Shown here: piece by piece, positions 1 through 14,000 of the stretch
Position numbering within the stretch: the first letter of the stretch is position 1
Layout: each line of letters begins with the position of its first letter
NCBI RefSeq assembly: GCF_036785885.1
Contig: NC_092312.1
Location: 22,338,001-22,402,000 of the forward strand
Length of the DNA: 64,000 bases
Reading direction: 5' to 3'
Source: Coffea arabica
Lineage: Eukaryota; Streptophyta; Magnoliopsida; Gentianales; Rubiaceae
Program-made: the position numbers and the translations under genes
The notes under the pieces: model-generated
What the model saw: only the letters and a program-made list of their open reading frames with translations
What the model was told of the DNA's origin: nothing
Databases searched by the model: none

Positions 1-2011
1 ATTATTGTGGTGCCTATGCTAGAGCTTAGTTTTGCTAGAATACTAATTATTTGGCAGATCATCAGAGTTTTTCCCCCCTTTTTCACTTCTTAATAAAAAA
101 TCTTGAGCTGTGAAATGCAGCTTTAGATGTCCTTGGAAATGGAGAGTTTCTGTTTGTTGCGGGTATGACCTCAGTAAACAAGGATTGAACATTTTTCTTG
201 ATGATTGAATACTCTTATCACTACTATTAGATTTCGCTGTACTGTCCAATTTTTCTGTTGCTTAATGATTAAGACACGCCCAAAAGTTGAAGGGCATATA
301 GTCTGTATACAGTTGGTTGTTTCCACTATGACGCTGGAGTGGGCCCATGCTTTGGGCCATGGACCGGCATTCCATTTAAGTATAATTCATAAGTGTGCTT
401 GAGTGACAATTTGAAGTTTCTCTTTAGGCTTCAAGTCTCCGAAGTTGACATTTTTGTCAATACTGTTAACCGCTTTTCAATGTGTTGAAATAGAACTGTT
501 GCTGCTCAGGAACTGTTCATGATGGGTTGTTCAAACCATTGTTTTCTAGGTGAAGGATTGCTTAGGGCTTAGCTGTCATGGGGTATGGCCTGGCTTGCCT
601 CATTGAATAAGTGATTATGATCAAGTGTCAGCATTTGTGCTGAAGTGAAAATTCATTCAATCAAGCCAACCCATTTTGATTAATAAAGGTTTTTAACTGA
701 AAATAAACCAACCCATTTGATCATGGTGTGGCAGAAAAAAGCTTAAATAAGTAGTACAAAGAAAAGCTATTTGAGCCACATGCAGGAGAGCATAAGGAGG
801 GTGAGAGGATAGAGTTAGAGAAGCATGCAGGGGTTATAGCTAGCACTGGTTTGGCGGGGGTTGGTTTGTTGGTAGAGATTAAAGAAAAGCGACATAAATT
901 AAGAACAGAAACAAACAAGGAGGAGGAGGATAAAAAGAAGAGATGGGAGGGCAAGAGGACGATCTTGCCCTGGGTACATGCAACTGTGAGATGGGACTGT
1001 AGATCAAAGCTGATTGGATCAATACTTGATCTTTCGGGTGTACATTAGGAATTGTTAGTATATAATTGATGGGATGGTTCAACCTTTATTGTCTTGCTTA
1101 TATCTTTTCATTTTGTGTGCTGATCTTGCTCAAATGTGTCATCATTTCTTCCTTGATAAGGCCTTCTTCATGATTCTTCCAACTTTGCTGTGCTCATGAA
1201 TTTTTTCCTATGGCTGTTGGCTCCTGGTGACTGTTTTGAAAGTATAATTTATCCAAAAAATTTACTTGCTTTTGACGTTCTGCCTTTGCATTTCCATTTG
1301 TTTTTAACGATTTTCTTTTAGGATGAAGTACTTACATTTCCATTTGTTTTTAAAGATTTTCTTTTAGGATGAAGGACAGCAGTGGTTTGTGTTTGAACCC
1401 TAAAACCAGTTGATGACCAAATCTAGCATTTAAGCCAAAAGCTAGTTGATAACCATATCTAGCTTCAACTCTTAGATATTTGTGCTCATTTTGTGGATAT
1501 GCAAGAGTTTGACACAAAGGATGTTAAGTTGCCAGTGGAGTGGTTAAATGCTTACAACATATAGAAAAATTTCTACCCTGCACATTTTACTGGCTTTGCT
1601 TTGAACTGCATTTCAAAGTCTTTTGATGCTGCTTTTGCGTTGTGAGGAACAATCAATGTAATTGTTAAGAGGATTCTCAATTAAGTTGGAGTTCATGGAG
1701 GACTATACTCCATTAAGCCTGTTCTTTTACGAGGTGTATCTGAATTGTACTTGTGCAGAGTACAATGTTAATGTGGGTGGTTTTTTAATGCGACTTGTCT
1801 GTCATTTGAATGCATTTGATATTTGAGACTCTTGTTAATGGTTTGTAAATAGAATCCTGTAATGTAGATTAGAATTGTAGTAATCTGTGTTTAGGCTCTG
1901 GCAATTATGAATCTCAGGAGGAGTTTGATTTATATGAGGAGTTTGGGAAAAGAATACTTTGACCAACTAGATTAATCATTCACTCAACTAATTCTAATGT
2001 TTTTGTGACAG
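1..2011 (+). other. NOT1 intron, 5' end outside the window
   Basis: No coding exon is recognisable before the acceptor at 2010-2011. The first exon here starts at a codon matching residue ~39 of plant NOT1, so the start-codon exon and the promoter should lie upstream of the window. The stretch is T-rich, as plant introns usually are, and contains a 46-bp tandem duplication at 1289-1380. Its short open frames match nothing I recognise. Confidence 0.7.
1289..1380. repeat. 46-bp tandem duplication
   Basis: Two copies of a unit beginning CATTTCCATTTGTTTTTAA, at 1289 and 1335, nearly identical. They lie in the 5'-most intron of NOT1. Confidence 0.8.
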
Positions 2012-5000
2012 TTCATTGCATATGGAGTTGAAGGAAGCATATTGTTACTTCAGACATGCTTGGATCATCTAAATATTCATGGGAAAGATTTTAAGAATGT
2101 GCAATTTGAACCAGTGTTTGGTTCAGTGTTTAGATATATCCTGGATAAGCCCAATTTCAGCACAGTGTTCTTTCAATCTGTAAAGAATACAATCAATGAA
2201 GAATTTCTGGAAAGTCTTTGTAATGCTTTGCACCTCTCAGCATCTGAGAGGATTGCAGTTGGTCTTGCTCTGTCAGATTCAGAGAACCTGGACATTAGAT
2301 TGTATGGTAAGGCTCTTTTTCCTCCCATATGCCTTCACTTGTGAAGGCGTCGAACAAAGTTATTCAGTATAATGTTGTTGGTTAAAATTAAGTAAATTGA
2401 CTATTAGAGACGTGCAACTGTTGCTAATAATGCTCACCTGTTATTGTTCTAAATATTTGTTTTACTTTGCAGGAAAAAACTTCTGCATGGCTCAGATTGT
2501 AGAATTATGTGCCAATCAAAAGCCTGTTGACTCTGTGGAGCAAATTCAGCAGATTCTGATGTTCCTTCATCGGTCTGAAGGCCTTTCAAAGCATGTAGAT
2601 GCATTTATGCGGATGTTATCTCTTGTACAATTGAAGGAGGGCACACAGTTCATCTTAGCTCCACTCTTTTCAGACGAACTTCGTGAGGCTAACTTCTTCA
2701 GGTATTCTATGTTGATGGTTGGCTCTTTTATTATTTCTTTGCTGAGTATCTTGAGGATGTTTACAAAATCATCAATTTTTTGATCTGTTATTGTCTTGTT
2801 TGTAGGAACTTGAATTTTTCCAATCAAAATGATGAGGATGATTTTGATGCTGTCCTAGCTGAAATGGAGAAGGAAATGTGTATGGCTGATATATTGAAGG
2901 AATTGGGATATGGTTGCACATTTAGCGTTTCAGTATGCAAAGAGATGTTGTCTCTTTTCTCACCACTTACTGAGATCACTGTTGCTAGGATGCTTGGTAC
3001 AATTTCCCATACCTATACTGGCCTTGAGCACAATCAAAATGTTTTCTCAACATTCCGTTCAGCCCTTGGTAGCAGCAGTTCATCTGATATGCCTACTTTG
3101 AACTCTTGGAATCCCGATGTCCTCATAGATTCAATCAAGGAGCTTGTGCGTCTTCACTGTCAAGCTCTCTGTGTTTATCTGTATACATGTGCAACTGAAT
3201 GTTCACTTGTGTATGTTTTATGTTTTATTGTCTTCAGGCTCCTGAAATTAACTGGACAGCTGTTATTGAAAACCTGGATCATGAGGGATTTTATGTCCCT
3301 AGTGAGGCTGCTTTTTCATTTTTCATGTCTGTTTATCATCGTGCATGCCAGGTAGGTTTTTTGATAAGAATATCTGCCATTATATGGCCTCAGAATAGGA
3401 GGATTATGGAGTAATTTCTGGAAGATCAAATATTATTGATACCTTGTACCTGTAGATGCTGAACTTAGAAACTGACTTTGTAGGATCCCTTTCCTCTTCA
3501 TGCTGTTTGTGGCTCTGTTTGGATGAATACTGAGGGCCAGCTCTCTTTTCTTAAGTATGCTGTTGCAGTACCTCCTGAAGTGTTTACTTTTGCACATTCT
3601 GGCAGGCAGTTGGTATGGTGCTTTTTAATGATTTTAATTTTTGTTAAATAGATTTTCCCCTTGTTCTTGATCTTAATAGCTTATATGCTATTTGGGCAGG
3701 CTTATCTAGATGCTGTGAATGGCCACAAGTTTCAACTTGGACATGCAAATCATGCGTGGTTATGCCTTGATCTTTTGGAGGTTCTGTGCCAGCTAGCTGA
3801 GAGGGGTCATGCAAGTACTGTGCGATCCATTCTTGAGTATCCTCTAAAGCAGTATCCAGAAATCTTGCTTCTTGGGATGGCTCATGTTAATGTAGTTGCC
3901 TAGCTTGTTCTAATTACATGAATTGATCTTTTTCCCTTGTTATTACATTAATTTTCTAATCTTTTTATCTCAAATTGCAGACTGCATATAATCTCATCCA
4001 GAATGAAGTGTCTTCAGCTGTGTTCTCTGTGATACTCAAGAATTCAGCAGGGAATAGTATGCTTCTTCATTTGTGGCATATCAACCCTAGCATGCTGTTG
4101 CGGGGATTTGCAGATGCTCTTAATGCTGACCAGGAGAATGTAAATAGGGTTTTGGATGCCTGCCTGGAGCTGAAGGTTGGATTTTGTCTCCAATCAATTT
4201 TATTGAGCAGCCTACCCAATTTGCTGCAATTGGATGAGAAATTAGTGGCTTGTTTTGTGTGAGATGTGGTATTAGAACTTGGCTAGGAGCAACTTAAGCT
4301 AAGATAAGATGTTCAAGTGGTCCTGGAAGTTTTGCTTTACTGTTGGGCTGTTTTTGTTTTATTTTATTTTATTTTTAAACATAAGCATGGTTGCATCTTA
4401 AACTGATAGATATCAAACTTAGCTTCTAATTCTCTCTCGTTTCATTTATTTGAAAGATCTGATGGTTTGGTTGTTTTTCTTGTTATGATATTGCAATTTG
4501 CAAAATTCTTGATTTGGTATCATCTTGCTTCCTCTATTTCATCCAGTTTGGAAAAAAAATTCTGTTGTTAATTCAATGCATTGGCCCATGAAACCTGTTA
4601 AGTGATTTTTGGTTTCAAGTTGTTACAAGCATATGACTTTGACTTCAATGACATTGATGTATCAAATCCAGTTTCCTCATTCGTGGGGTGTGTTTTGAGC
4701 AGACATGTATAATTGTGTTCAATTTGTTCCAAAACTGAATGTGCAATTAAATTCTTCCTCCCCTTCCCATTCAGTATGATTCGTTTGGATATGATGTTAA
4801 AAACTAACTTTGTTGTTTTCCCTTCTAGATATCTCAACATGTCTGTTTTGTTTCCCAGATTCTATCTCCGGTGCTGGATATGATTCCTTCTTCTTTTGCT
4901 ATTAGACTTGCTGCGGTTGCTTCTAGAAAGGAACCTATTGACCTAGAGAAGTGGTTGACTGCGAACTTAATGACATACAAGGATGCTTTCTATGAGGTGA

Positions 5001-8000
5001 CCACATTATGCCTGCGAAGCAAATTACTGATGTGTCAAATTCACTGTGTGATTCTGCAGTTTTGAGCATTTGTAGTACTTGTTTGGAATTGAAATTCCTG
5101 TTATTGATTTCAGGAGTGCATAAGATTTCTAAAGGAGGTTCAGCTTGCTGCTCAGGAAGTTTCTGCTAACCACTTCCAACCTTCTGGTGCCATGTGGAAT
5201 ATTTGTTCAGAGACTTCTTCTACCTTCTTAAAGGTTTTATTTAGATTTTAAGATGATTTAGTTATAATGCCATCTTCATCATGGTGCATTACCGTGAAAT
5301 TTTGCTTGCAGGTCCTTCAATCGCATACAGACCTGTTAACCTCAGGCCACTTGCCTGAAGAATTGGAGAAATTGCATGTGTTATATATGCATGCCAATTC
5401 TAGACAGAAAAACGGTAGCAATGCTGATCCGTCATCAACTGATGGTTTTGCTGCTGACATTGAATCTGAAGCAAACTCTTATTTCCAGCAAATGTTTTCT
5501 GGTCAACTGACCATTGATGCAATGATTCAAATGCTTGCTCGTTTCAAAGAATCTCCAGAGAAAAGGTCATCTCTCCTTTCTGGAGTTTTTTTTAGGATGT
5601 TGAACTGTTATTTATTTATTTATTTTTGTGTTGGTTCGCATGTTGATCTGCCAAATGAAGATGGGATTTGATTCTTACAACAATATGATGTTTGATTTTT
5701 GGTATTTTGTGACAATTTGTGGTCTTATCTCAATGGAATAAATTTGGTCTTTCTTCTGGAGGTGCCTTTTCACATCCTATTAACATTAGGTTGCACATAT
5801 GCTGCCATTATCATTTTGGAGCACAAATGCAATGTCTTTGATAGTGCTTTTGTAAAAACGACGTCAAAAAATTTGAATTTGAAATGTTGTAGAATTCTCA
5901 GTGGTTCCAATCATAAATGGTGACATTATATGAATAGTGTTTGTTGTCTCTGACAGTATATGTACCTTTTGTTTGAATTGAATAAAGATTCTGATCAGTG
6001 GGATTTTTGTTGACTGACAGGGAACAATCAATTTTCGAGTGCATGATCGCTAGTTTATTTGAGGAGTGCAAGTTTTTCTCCAAGTATCCTGAAAGGCAGC
6101 TCAAGATTGCTGCAGTTCTTTTTGGTGAGAGTTTATTGTATTTTGGTCTCTCTTAGGTTACGGGTGATCTCTCTTGTGCTTGATATCATTGGTTTTCTTT
6201 CCGATTTTTCCTCATTGTTAGTAGAAAGTTTTGTGGATGATTACAAATTGGTTAGTACTCAAGCTGTAGCATTATCTTATCTTTGATTCTCTGCCAAGCT
6301 TGATTTTTTTTTCTTTTACTCTTTGCAATTGGTTGCATTTTTTTCCCTCTGAGATGTCGCTTTCTGTTGGCTGAACTATTTCCAGTTGTGGTAGGAGCTT
6401 GGTTATATGCTTTGAAAGTGGCAGTTTGTGTGGAGATTATATTCTTTTTTGGAAAATATTAGGCACGATGTTCATGTTGGTGGTATAGGGAACCAGTAGT
6501 TTACCCATGTAACTTTGCCATTTCACACATGCCATTATATAGATAGTTCTCATTGTTCACTCTGCCTTAGTTTGGATGTATATGGCATATCTATGTGGTT
6601 GCTTAGAATTGCTATGAAGATGGTGAGAGGAAGTGTTGTCACATGTATTGAGGTGCTGCCTGGAGTTATCTGTTGTTTGTCAAGCTATCTTGGAATATGA
6701 CTTAGATGCCAAAAAAGTGTCCGAGGGCACAGGTGGAGAGCAGGTGTATGGTGAAAATAACGGGGGAAGATTTACTGATTTTATTAAGGAGGGTTTCAAT
6801 GAGTGAATCAAACGATCTATATAAATTTTAGTGAGGATGAAGAGGCTGCTTGTTGTAGTCCATTATGAGATGGGACTAGGTCATTGAAAGAGATGTGGGG
6901 TTTGGGAAGCATTTTTTCAATTACCTATCTACTATTTTTGCTTCTTTGGCTAATATCCTACTGAGCATATGGATACATGAAATATTTACACCCTCTTAAC
7001 TGAGCATAAGGATATGCCTAAAGATTTTCTCTTGTTTCTTGTAGTATGATAATGTACTGGTGAATATTATCCCTTTCCCTGCTGACAAGGTGTTTGCTCA
7101 TTAACCATTAATTAGTGGCCTGAAGTATTGGTCCGCACAATCCTAGCACTTAAGCCTCATTTACTGCTATGGCTTGCCATAGTCTTCTATTTTGTCTATT
7201 TGGAAGAAATTAATCACAGTTCTTTGCTGTCTCTGTGTTGATTTCTGTTGCAATGATTAGTTCTGTTTAATATATTTATTGTGTTTTGCAGGATCTCTTA
7301 TCAAGCATCAATTGGTGACGCATCTCACGCTTGGTATTGCTTTGAGGGCTGTTTTGGATGCATTGCGCAAACCTGCAGATTCGAAAGTGTGTTCTCCTCT
7401 TTTGTCTTGCAATATAGAAGACCATTATTATCTCTGCCATTCTTACTAACAGTGTCTCCATGTGCATGCAGATGTTTGCCTTTGGGACTAAGGCTCTGGA
7501 ACAGTTTGTGGATCGCCTGATTGAGTGGCCACAGTACTGCAATCATATCTTACAAATATCTCATCTACGTGCTAATCATTCAGAACTTGTTGCTTTTATT
7601 GAGAGGGCGCTTGCCCGAATCTCTGCCGCACATTCAGAATCTGATGCACTTCATGGTGCTGCTGGTGATCAACATGGTGCTATTCAGGCAACTTCCCCTA
7701 ACATGGAGGTAATGATCTTTGTCAATCTTTCTCATGTTTGTTTCATTTAGGGTTTCAAGCTTTTACTACTTTAAGCTTAAATGAGTAGATCATACACGAC
7801 CTGCGCATGCTGTAGATGTGAATTTTGCATCACGCAGTTTTGACAGCTTGAAATATTATGGTATTACTATACATCATGCTTGTTGGTTTGTTTGTGATTG
7901 ATGTGATGTAAATGTTGTTTTCTTAGTTTTGACATGCATTTGGCTGATTAGTTGTCGCATTAGATTTTCTGTTAATATCCTATAATTTTTGGTAGTAAAA

Positions 8001-11000
8001 TAGTTTATGGTTTAGAAGTAGGAAGTTGACCCTCAAACAATTAGATGCTTTGACACTGCTATTACTGGATCTGTTGGTGGTCTATTTGTCAGTTTTGGAT
8101 TATATTGCATTTTTAAGATTTTTGTTTAACCACAGGCAATAAGCTTTTCCTTTTCCGGTTCAGGGAGGGTTTTATTCTTTAATGTTTATTTTATGGTTTG
8201 TCTTCTTTCTAGTTGTAAATGGGTAGATGATGACGTGGAACATCTCATCCTAGCATAATTCAGCTTCTTATGTCGTGCAAGGGGAGAACATAATTCACGG
8301 TTTTCACAATGTACCAGCTCGTATTAAATGCACATCGATTGTTAGAACTCCCTTCTATAATAAATATATCTGAGTGATTCTAAATCTCTTAGAATTAGAC
8401 TTGGAATTGTTAACTTTTGTTTTGAGGCTAAATAGATACAACTGAATTGTTTCATTTCATGAATTCTAGTCTGTTGGTGTACCTGTGCTTCCTTTAGTTG
8501 GCATTTTATCCCTCTTTCCAATGTGGTGGAAAGAAATGCTGGCGTATCTAGATGAACACTGTTACTGGTCTGCTATGCTGGAAATTCATTTTATTGCTTC
8601 CACAACATTCCATGGCTTACATGTCTCATATTTTCTGCTGTTCATGAAGAAGTCATGGGCCCAGAATTGGTTGAATCCTACATAAGGAGGAAGAAGCGTG
8701 TCGGTAGTTGGTGGGTTAGTGTGGTAGATGTACTTGAGCTTTTTTGACTTTCAAATGGTACGTGGCGCCACCAGGCTGCAAATAGTGAAGGAAAGAAATA
8801 TTTAACGCGAATTAATGAATGAACATTTGACTAAGACCTGGCAACATATTTTGCTGAGCACAATCTTCGGTTCATCAGATTTTCCTGCCTGATATTAGAC
8901 TTGGAAAGTTTCACTTATTATTTCATTCATATATCTTGAAGTTGGTCATGAATGCAAACTTTTTAATCTAAATTTTCTGCTAGAAATATGTAATAGTTTG
9001 ATTTTAGACTGCCTCAAGGGATGAGGAAACTGTCATTTTGATCATCCAAATCTCTTAGCAGCTACGTAGACTTCTGAGTTCCATAGGATTTTCTTCATAA
9101 TTGGTTTATTAAGTTGAAGTTTATGGCTTTCTAGGATTTTCTTCATAATTGGTTTATGAAGTTAATGTTTATGGCTTTTCTTTTCAGATGTCAAGCTCAT
9201 CATTTCCCTTGGTTGGATCTAGTCATTCACAACAAGGCCTGCAAGTTTCTTCTGCAATCCAGCTCCCACAGAGGCAGCAAAATCAATTAGACGAGCGGAA
9301 AACCTCTGGAAGCCTGCCCAATTTCTTAAAACCTGCTTTATCCTCTGCAGGCCAAGCTGCTGGTCCCCTAGCAAGTGATACTTCTGGCATTCAGAAGGTT
9401 TGCTTTATGTAGTACATATTATGGATGACACAGAAACTTCTTCGTCTGTTATTTCACATTATCTTACTGCAATTTATTCCTGCAGTCACAAAATGCAGTT
9501 AGTGCCTTGGCTGCACACACTTCCTCTCCTGGTTTTGTTCGTGCATCACGTGCCATTACCTCAGCAAGTACTTTCAACGATCCCTGCATATGTGCACTTT
9601 TATTTTGTTCTCTATGCGTGCATGTTTGTATATATTTTGTATCTTATTTATATGTACCGTGTTGTTTTTTGACTGTTAGCTTGATTTACAGGGTTTGGCT
9701 CTGCTTTAAATATTGAAACACTTGTTGCTGCTGCAGAGAGAAGAGAAACTCCCATAGAGGTATTTTCTAAACCAAGTAACGTTGTCCAGGAGTAACTTCT
9801 TCGGTGATGCATGGTGGTGGAACCTCGGTTTTTCTTAGCAGAGAGATTAAATAAAGTACATCACGATATGATTATGGATGCATCTATCCCAAAGAAATTT
9901 GCCTTTGCAACTAATACACAGTGTTGTAAACTGCTTTCTTGGTTATGATTATTGACACATAATTTAAGGATATGTCAACTTTAGATCATCAGGATTTTGG
10001 TTTTATATGGAATTTGTTCAATGGTTTTCCGTGAATTTTCTATTTTGCTTCAATAGTTAGGCTTATGGTGCAATCTTGGTTGTAGAGGTAGTGTGACTTC
10101 CTTCTCCCCCAACATTATTCAAAGGAATGAAGCACATTACCTTACAAAATATTTTTAAGAGCAGGAATAAGAAAATGTTGTTACCACTGGTCCTGAGGAA
10201 GCATCTCTATTCCATTTCTGGTTTAGATTGTCTATATGACTTTAAGTTTCCAATTGCGTCTTCTAATGACTGCTATTTTTCATATTTTATCTGTTATGCA
10301 GGCTCCAGCATCAGAGATTCAGGATAAAATATCATTTATTATCAATAATCTATCTGCTGCAAATGTTGAAGCTAAAGCGAAAGAATTTACTGAGATATTA
10401 AAAGATCAATACTATCCCTGGTTTGCTCAGTATATGGTGATGAAAAGGTTAGAAATTTCTAATCAATTTTGTTGTGGTGTATATTTTTTGTGAATATAGT
10501 GAAATGCCTTATTTACCTCTGCTTTTATACCTTGTGTCGTTTTTTAATCTTGATGGATTATTTGCTTTTTCAATTTTGCCCTCACAGTTGGTCATTTTAT
10601 TCTTCCTTTTCAATATGTGTAGGGCGAGCATTGAGCCAAATTTTCATGACTTGTACTTGAAGTTTCTGGAGAAAGTGAATTCAAAGCAATTAACCAAAGA
10701 GATTGTGCAAGCGACCTATGAGAATTGCAAGGTTTTTGTGCTGCTTTATTGTTTTTGCCTTTTTTTGAGTGGAGATAAATGTTTTGGGTGGATATATTGA
10801 GCGGCATGTACAATATTGTTCAGGTTCTTTTAGGATCAGAGCTTATAAAATCAAGTTCGGAAGAGCGTTCGTTGCTAAAAAATCTTGGGAGCTGGCTTGG
10901 AAAGATCACCATTGGCAGGAATCAAGTATTGAGGGCACGGGAGATTGATCCCAAATCCTTGATTATAGAGGTTATTGTTCTGTGGCTATATCTGTTTTTG

Positions 11001-14000
11001 AATTTTAATTATTCTGGGCTCCTCCCTCTGTATATAGGTCAAATTTTTACAATATAGGTCAAATATGTTTTTGATACTGATATGTGCAATCTATTCTATT
11101 TCATCTGCAGGCATATGAGAAAGGATTGATGATTGCAGTCATTCCCTTCACCTCCAAGGTTATGGTTATTCGGTTGTTGATGCTTTGGTTACTCTTTATC
11201 TTTTTTTTTTGTCAAATTTATTATTTGATGCAGGTTCTGGAACCAAGCCAAGGTAGCATAGCATATCGACCCCCTAACCCATGGACCATGGGTATTCTTG
11301 GATTGCTTGTAGAGATTTATGCTATGCCAAATTTGAAGATGAACCTAAAGTTTGACATTGAGGTATCTGTCTGTGCACGTCTTTTTCATGTAGCTGGCTC
11401 TCCTCGTGTTAATATGTTTCAAACTTCATTACCATATCTCTGATCCGTTCGGACTTTTAGGTGTTGTTCAAGAACCTTGGTGTGGATATGAAAGACGTAA
11501 CTCCTACTTCTCTCCTTAAGGATAAGGTCAGAGAAGTTGAAGGAAACCCTGATTTTTCCAACAAGGATGTCGGATCTTCCCAACAACAGATGGGTGAAGT
11601 CAAATCTAGCATGATACCCGCAATAAATCAAGTTGAGCTGCCTCTTGAGGTTACTGGTCCAGCACATCCAGGCGGACACTCACGCGTATTATCTCAGGTT
11701 TGTCTTACTTCTGTACTATCCTGATTGAATGAGGATATGGACTTGTGATGTAATTGTATCAACTAATTTGTGCTTGTTTTAGTATGGTGCCCCTGCTCCT
11801 ATGCATCTTTCATCTGGGGCATTGGCAGAAGATGAGAAGTTAGCTGCTCTAGGATTATCTGATCAGCTTCCTTCTGCACAAAGTCTTCTACAGGGGCAGT
11901 CACCATTCTCTGTCAATCAGGTTTGCAAACATTAAACTGAGTTTTTCCTTCATAGTGCTTGTGCAAATATTGATTTAATGGGCTTGGTTGTTGTCAGCAG
12001 CTTGCTGCACCAGCATCTAACATTGAGCAACAAGTGATTGTCAATTCAAAGCTTCATACATTAGGCTTGCACTTGCACTTTCAGAGGTTTGAAGCTACAT
12101 TCTGAGCCAACTGGTGTAATTGCTAGTACATGGATGATTTTATAAAGACTAAACTTTTTATTTGCTGCAGTGTACTTCCAATAGCGATGGATAGAGCTAT
12201 CAAGGAGATAGTTTCCAACATTAAACAACGAAGTGTTTCTATTGCAACTCAAACAACTAAAGAACTTGTTTTAAAGGTTTTTGTGGCAGTTGCTTTATGT
12301 TGCTCAGTTGTACTCTTAATGTTGTAATGGGAGGAGGTTTTATGTTTTTATATAATTTGGGATTCCAGGACTATGCTATGGAGACAGATGAGACACGCAT
12401 ACGTAATGCAGCACATCTTATGGTTGCAAGTTTAGCAGGAAGTTTAGCTCATGTTACTTGCAAGGTAAACATGGAATATCTTTTTTAGTGTTTTTACTCA
12501 ATCTTGTTTTGAGACCAATGCCCTTGGTTGTACTTTGACATTGACTTACTTTCTGTTTCTCACGTTGATACTTGCTGCTAGGAACCCTTGCGAGCCTCAA
12601 TATCAAGTCAGCTCAGGAATTCACTGCAGGGCCTGAATATTGCAAGTGAACTCCTTGAACAAGCTGTTTTACTTGTGACCAATGACAATCTTGACCTGGG
12701 TTGTGCACTGATTGAACAAGCTGCCACAGAGAAGGTCAGGATAGGTCAATTTTCTATTAATTGGTTAGGATCTGCGGTTTTGGATATATCTGCTTTGGCA
12801 TTGATTTTATATTCTTTGCGGCTGGGAAGCTTCCTTTTTGTCCATCCTTGGTTGTATGAACTAACCTTGACTTTGCATCTAATCTCTTTGCCATCATGCT
12901 TCCCTTCATGTGCATATCTTTGTTAATTTTGAATTTCATATTATTTCTTTTCAGTGGAGATTTCTGGTTGGATAATGAGGATGTTGTTTGGCTTATGTCT
13001 TGACTTGCTTGGCTCTTAATTCATGTATTTCACAAACTGGTTATAATTTCCTGACTTGTCTCTTCCTTCTCAAAATCCATCTTATACATTGTCTGCCATG
13101 TTCCCATGTATTTTGATTTTCCTTTCAAGTTGTGGATTACTCATACCCTTGTATGACCTCTGGAGGTTATCCTACTAAGTCCAATGTATCTTATGAGTAA
13201 GTTCATTCTTAATCTCGTCTTTTGTTGATGGTGAAGCTTGCATATATGCTGACTTTCGATTTGCTATAGCTCTCGCCGCGATAGTAGTTGTAAACATTTG
13301 TCTGATGTTGAATTTGATAAGCTCTGTTGCCAGTTTGTTGGAAACCACCAGAATTTCTTCTCTCTTTGTGAAGCTTGGTTTAGTTGCATTATGAAAGTGA
13401 TTCGTAACCAACATACATCGTGGAATTTCAACATGCATCAGCATAGCCGCATGTTTTCTTTGAACCCTGTATTACACACTGCGTTCTGTCCTTCTCCCCA
13501 CCCCCACTTCCTGTTTCTTGAGTAGTGTGCCTTTCATTAGTAAACCTGAAGCAGTTCATCCAAAAGGGGGCATACTTGCAGCATTTACAACTTATGGTCT
13601 ATCCAATGTTATGACGACTTCTTGAGAATATAAATGCTCAATGATCCAGTCTATATCCCAATGCCTACTATGTAATTTTATTAGAGCGTTTATTGGTGTT
13701 TATAGATTTTGCCTTTATGACTAGATTAGTTAGATAATTTCACAACCTTTACCTCTCAAAACTCTTCTTTTTCCACCTTTTGTAGTTAGATTACTTTTAT
13801 AGCAGCCTTATCTGATCTTTTTCTTTTCTCTTATTCTTTTCTCCACTTGTTTTTTCCTTTGTGTGATGCCATAAGCAGGCAATACAAACCATTGATGGGG
13901 AAATAGCTCAGCAGCTAGCTATAAGAAGGAAGCATAGAGAGGGCGTTGGTCCAACATTTTTTGATGCAAGCCTCTATACGCAAGGTCATATGGGTGTTTT

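Noticed and set aside
2397-2783. A longer single protein from the open frame at this NOT1 exon
   Set aside because: Both ends run into introns; only 2473-2701 matches NOT1 and has proper splice sites.
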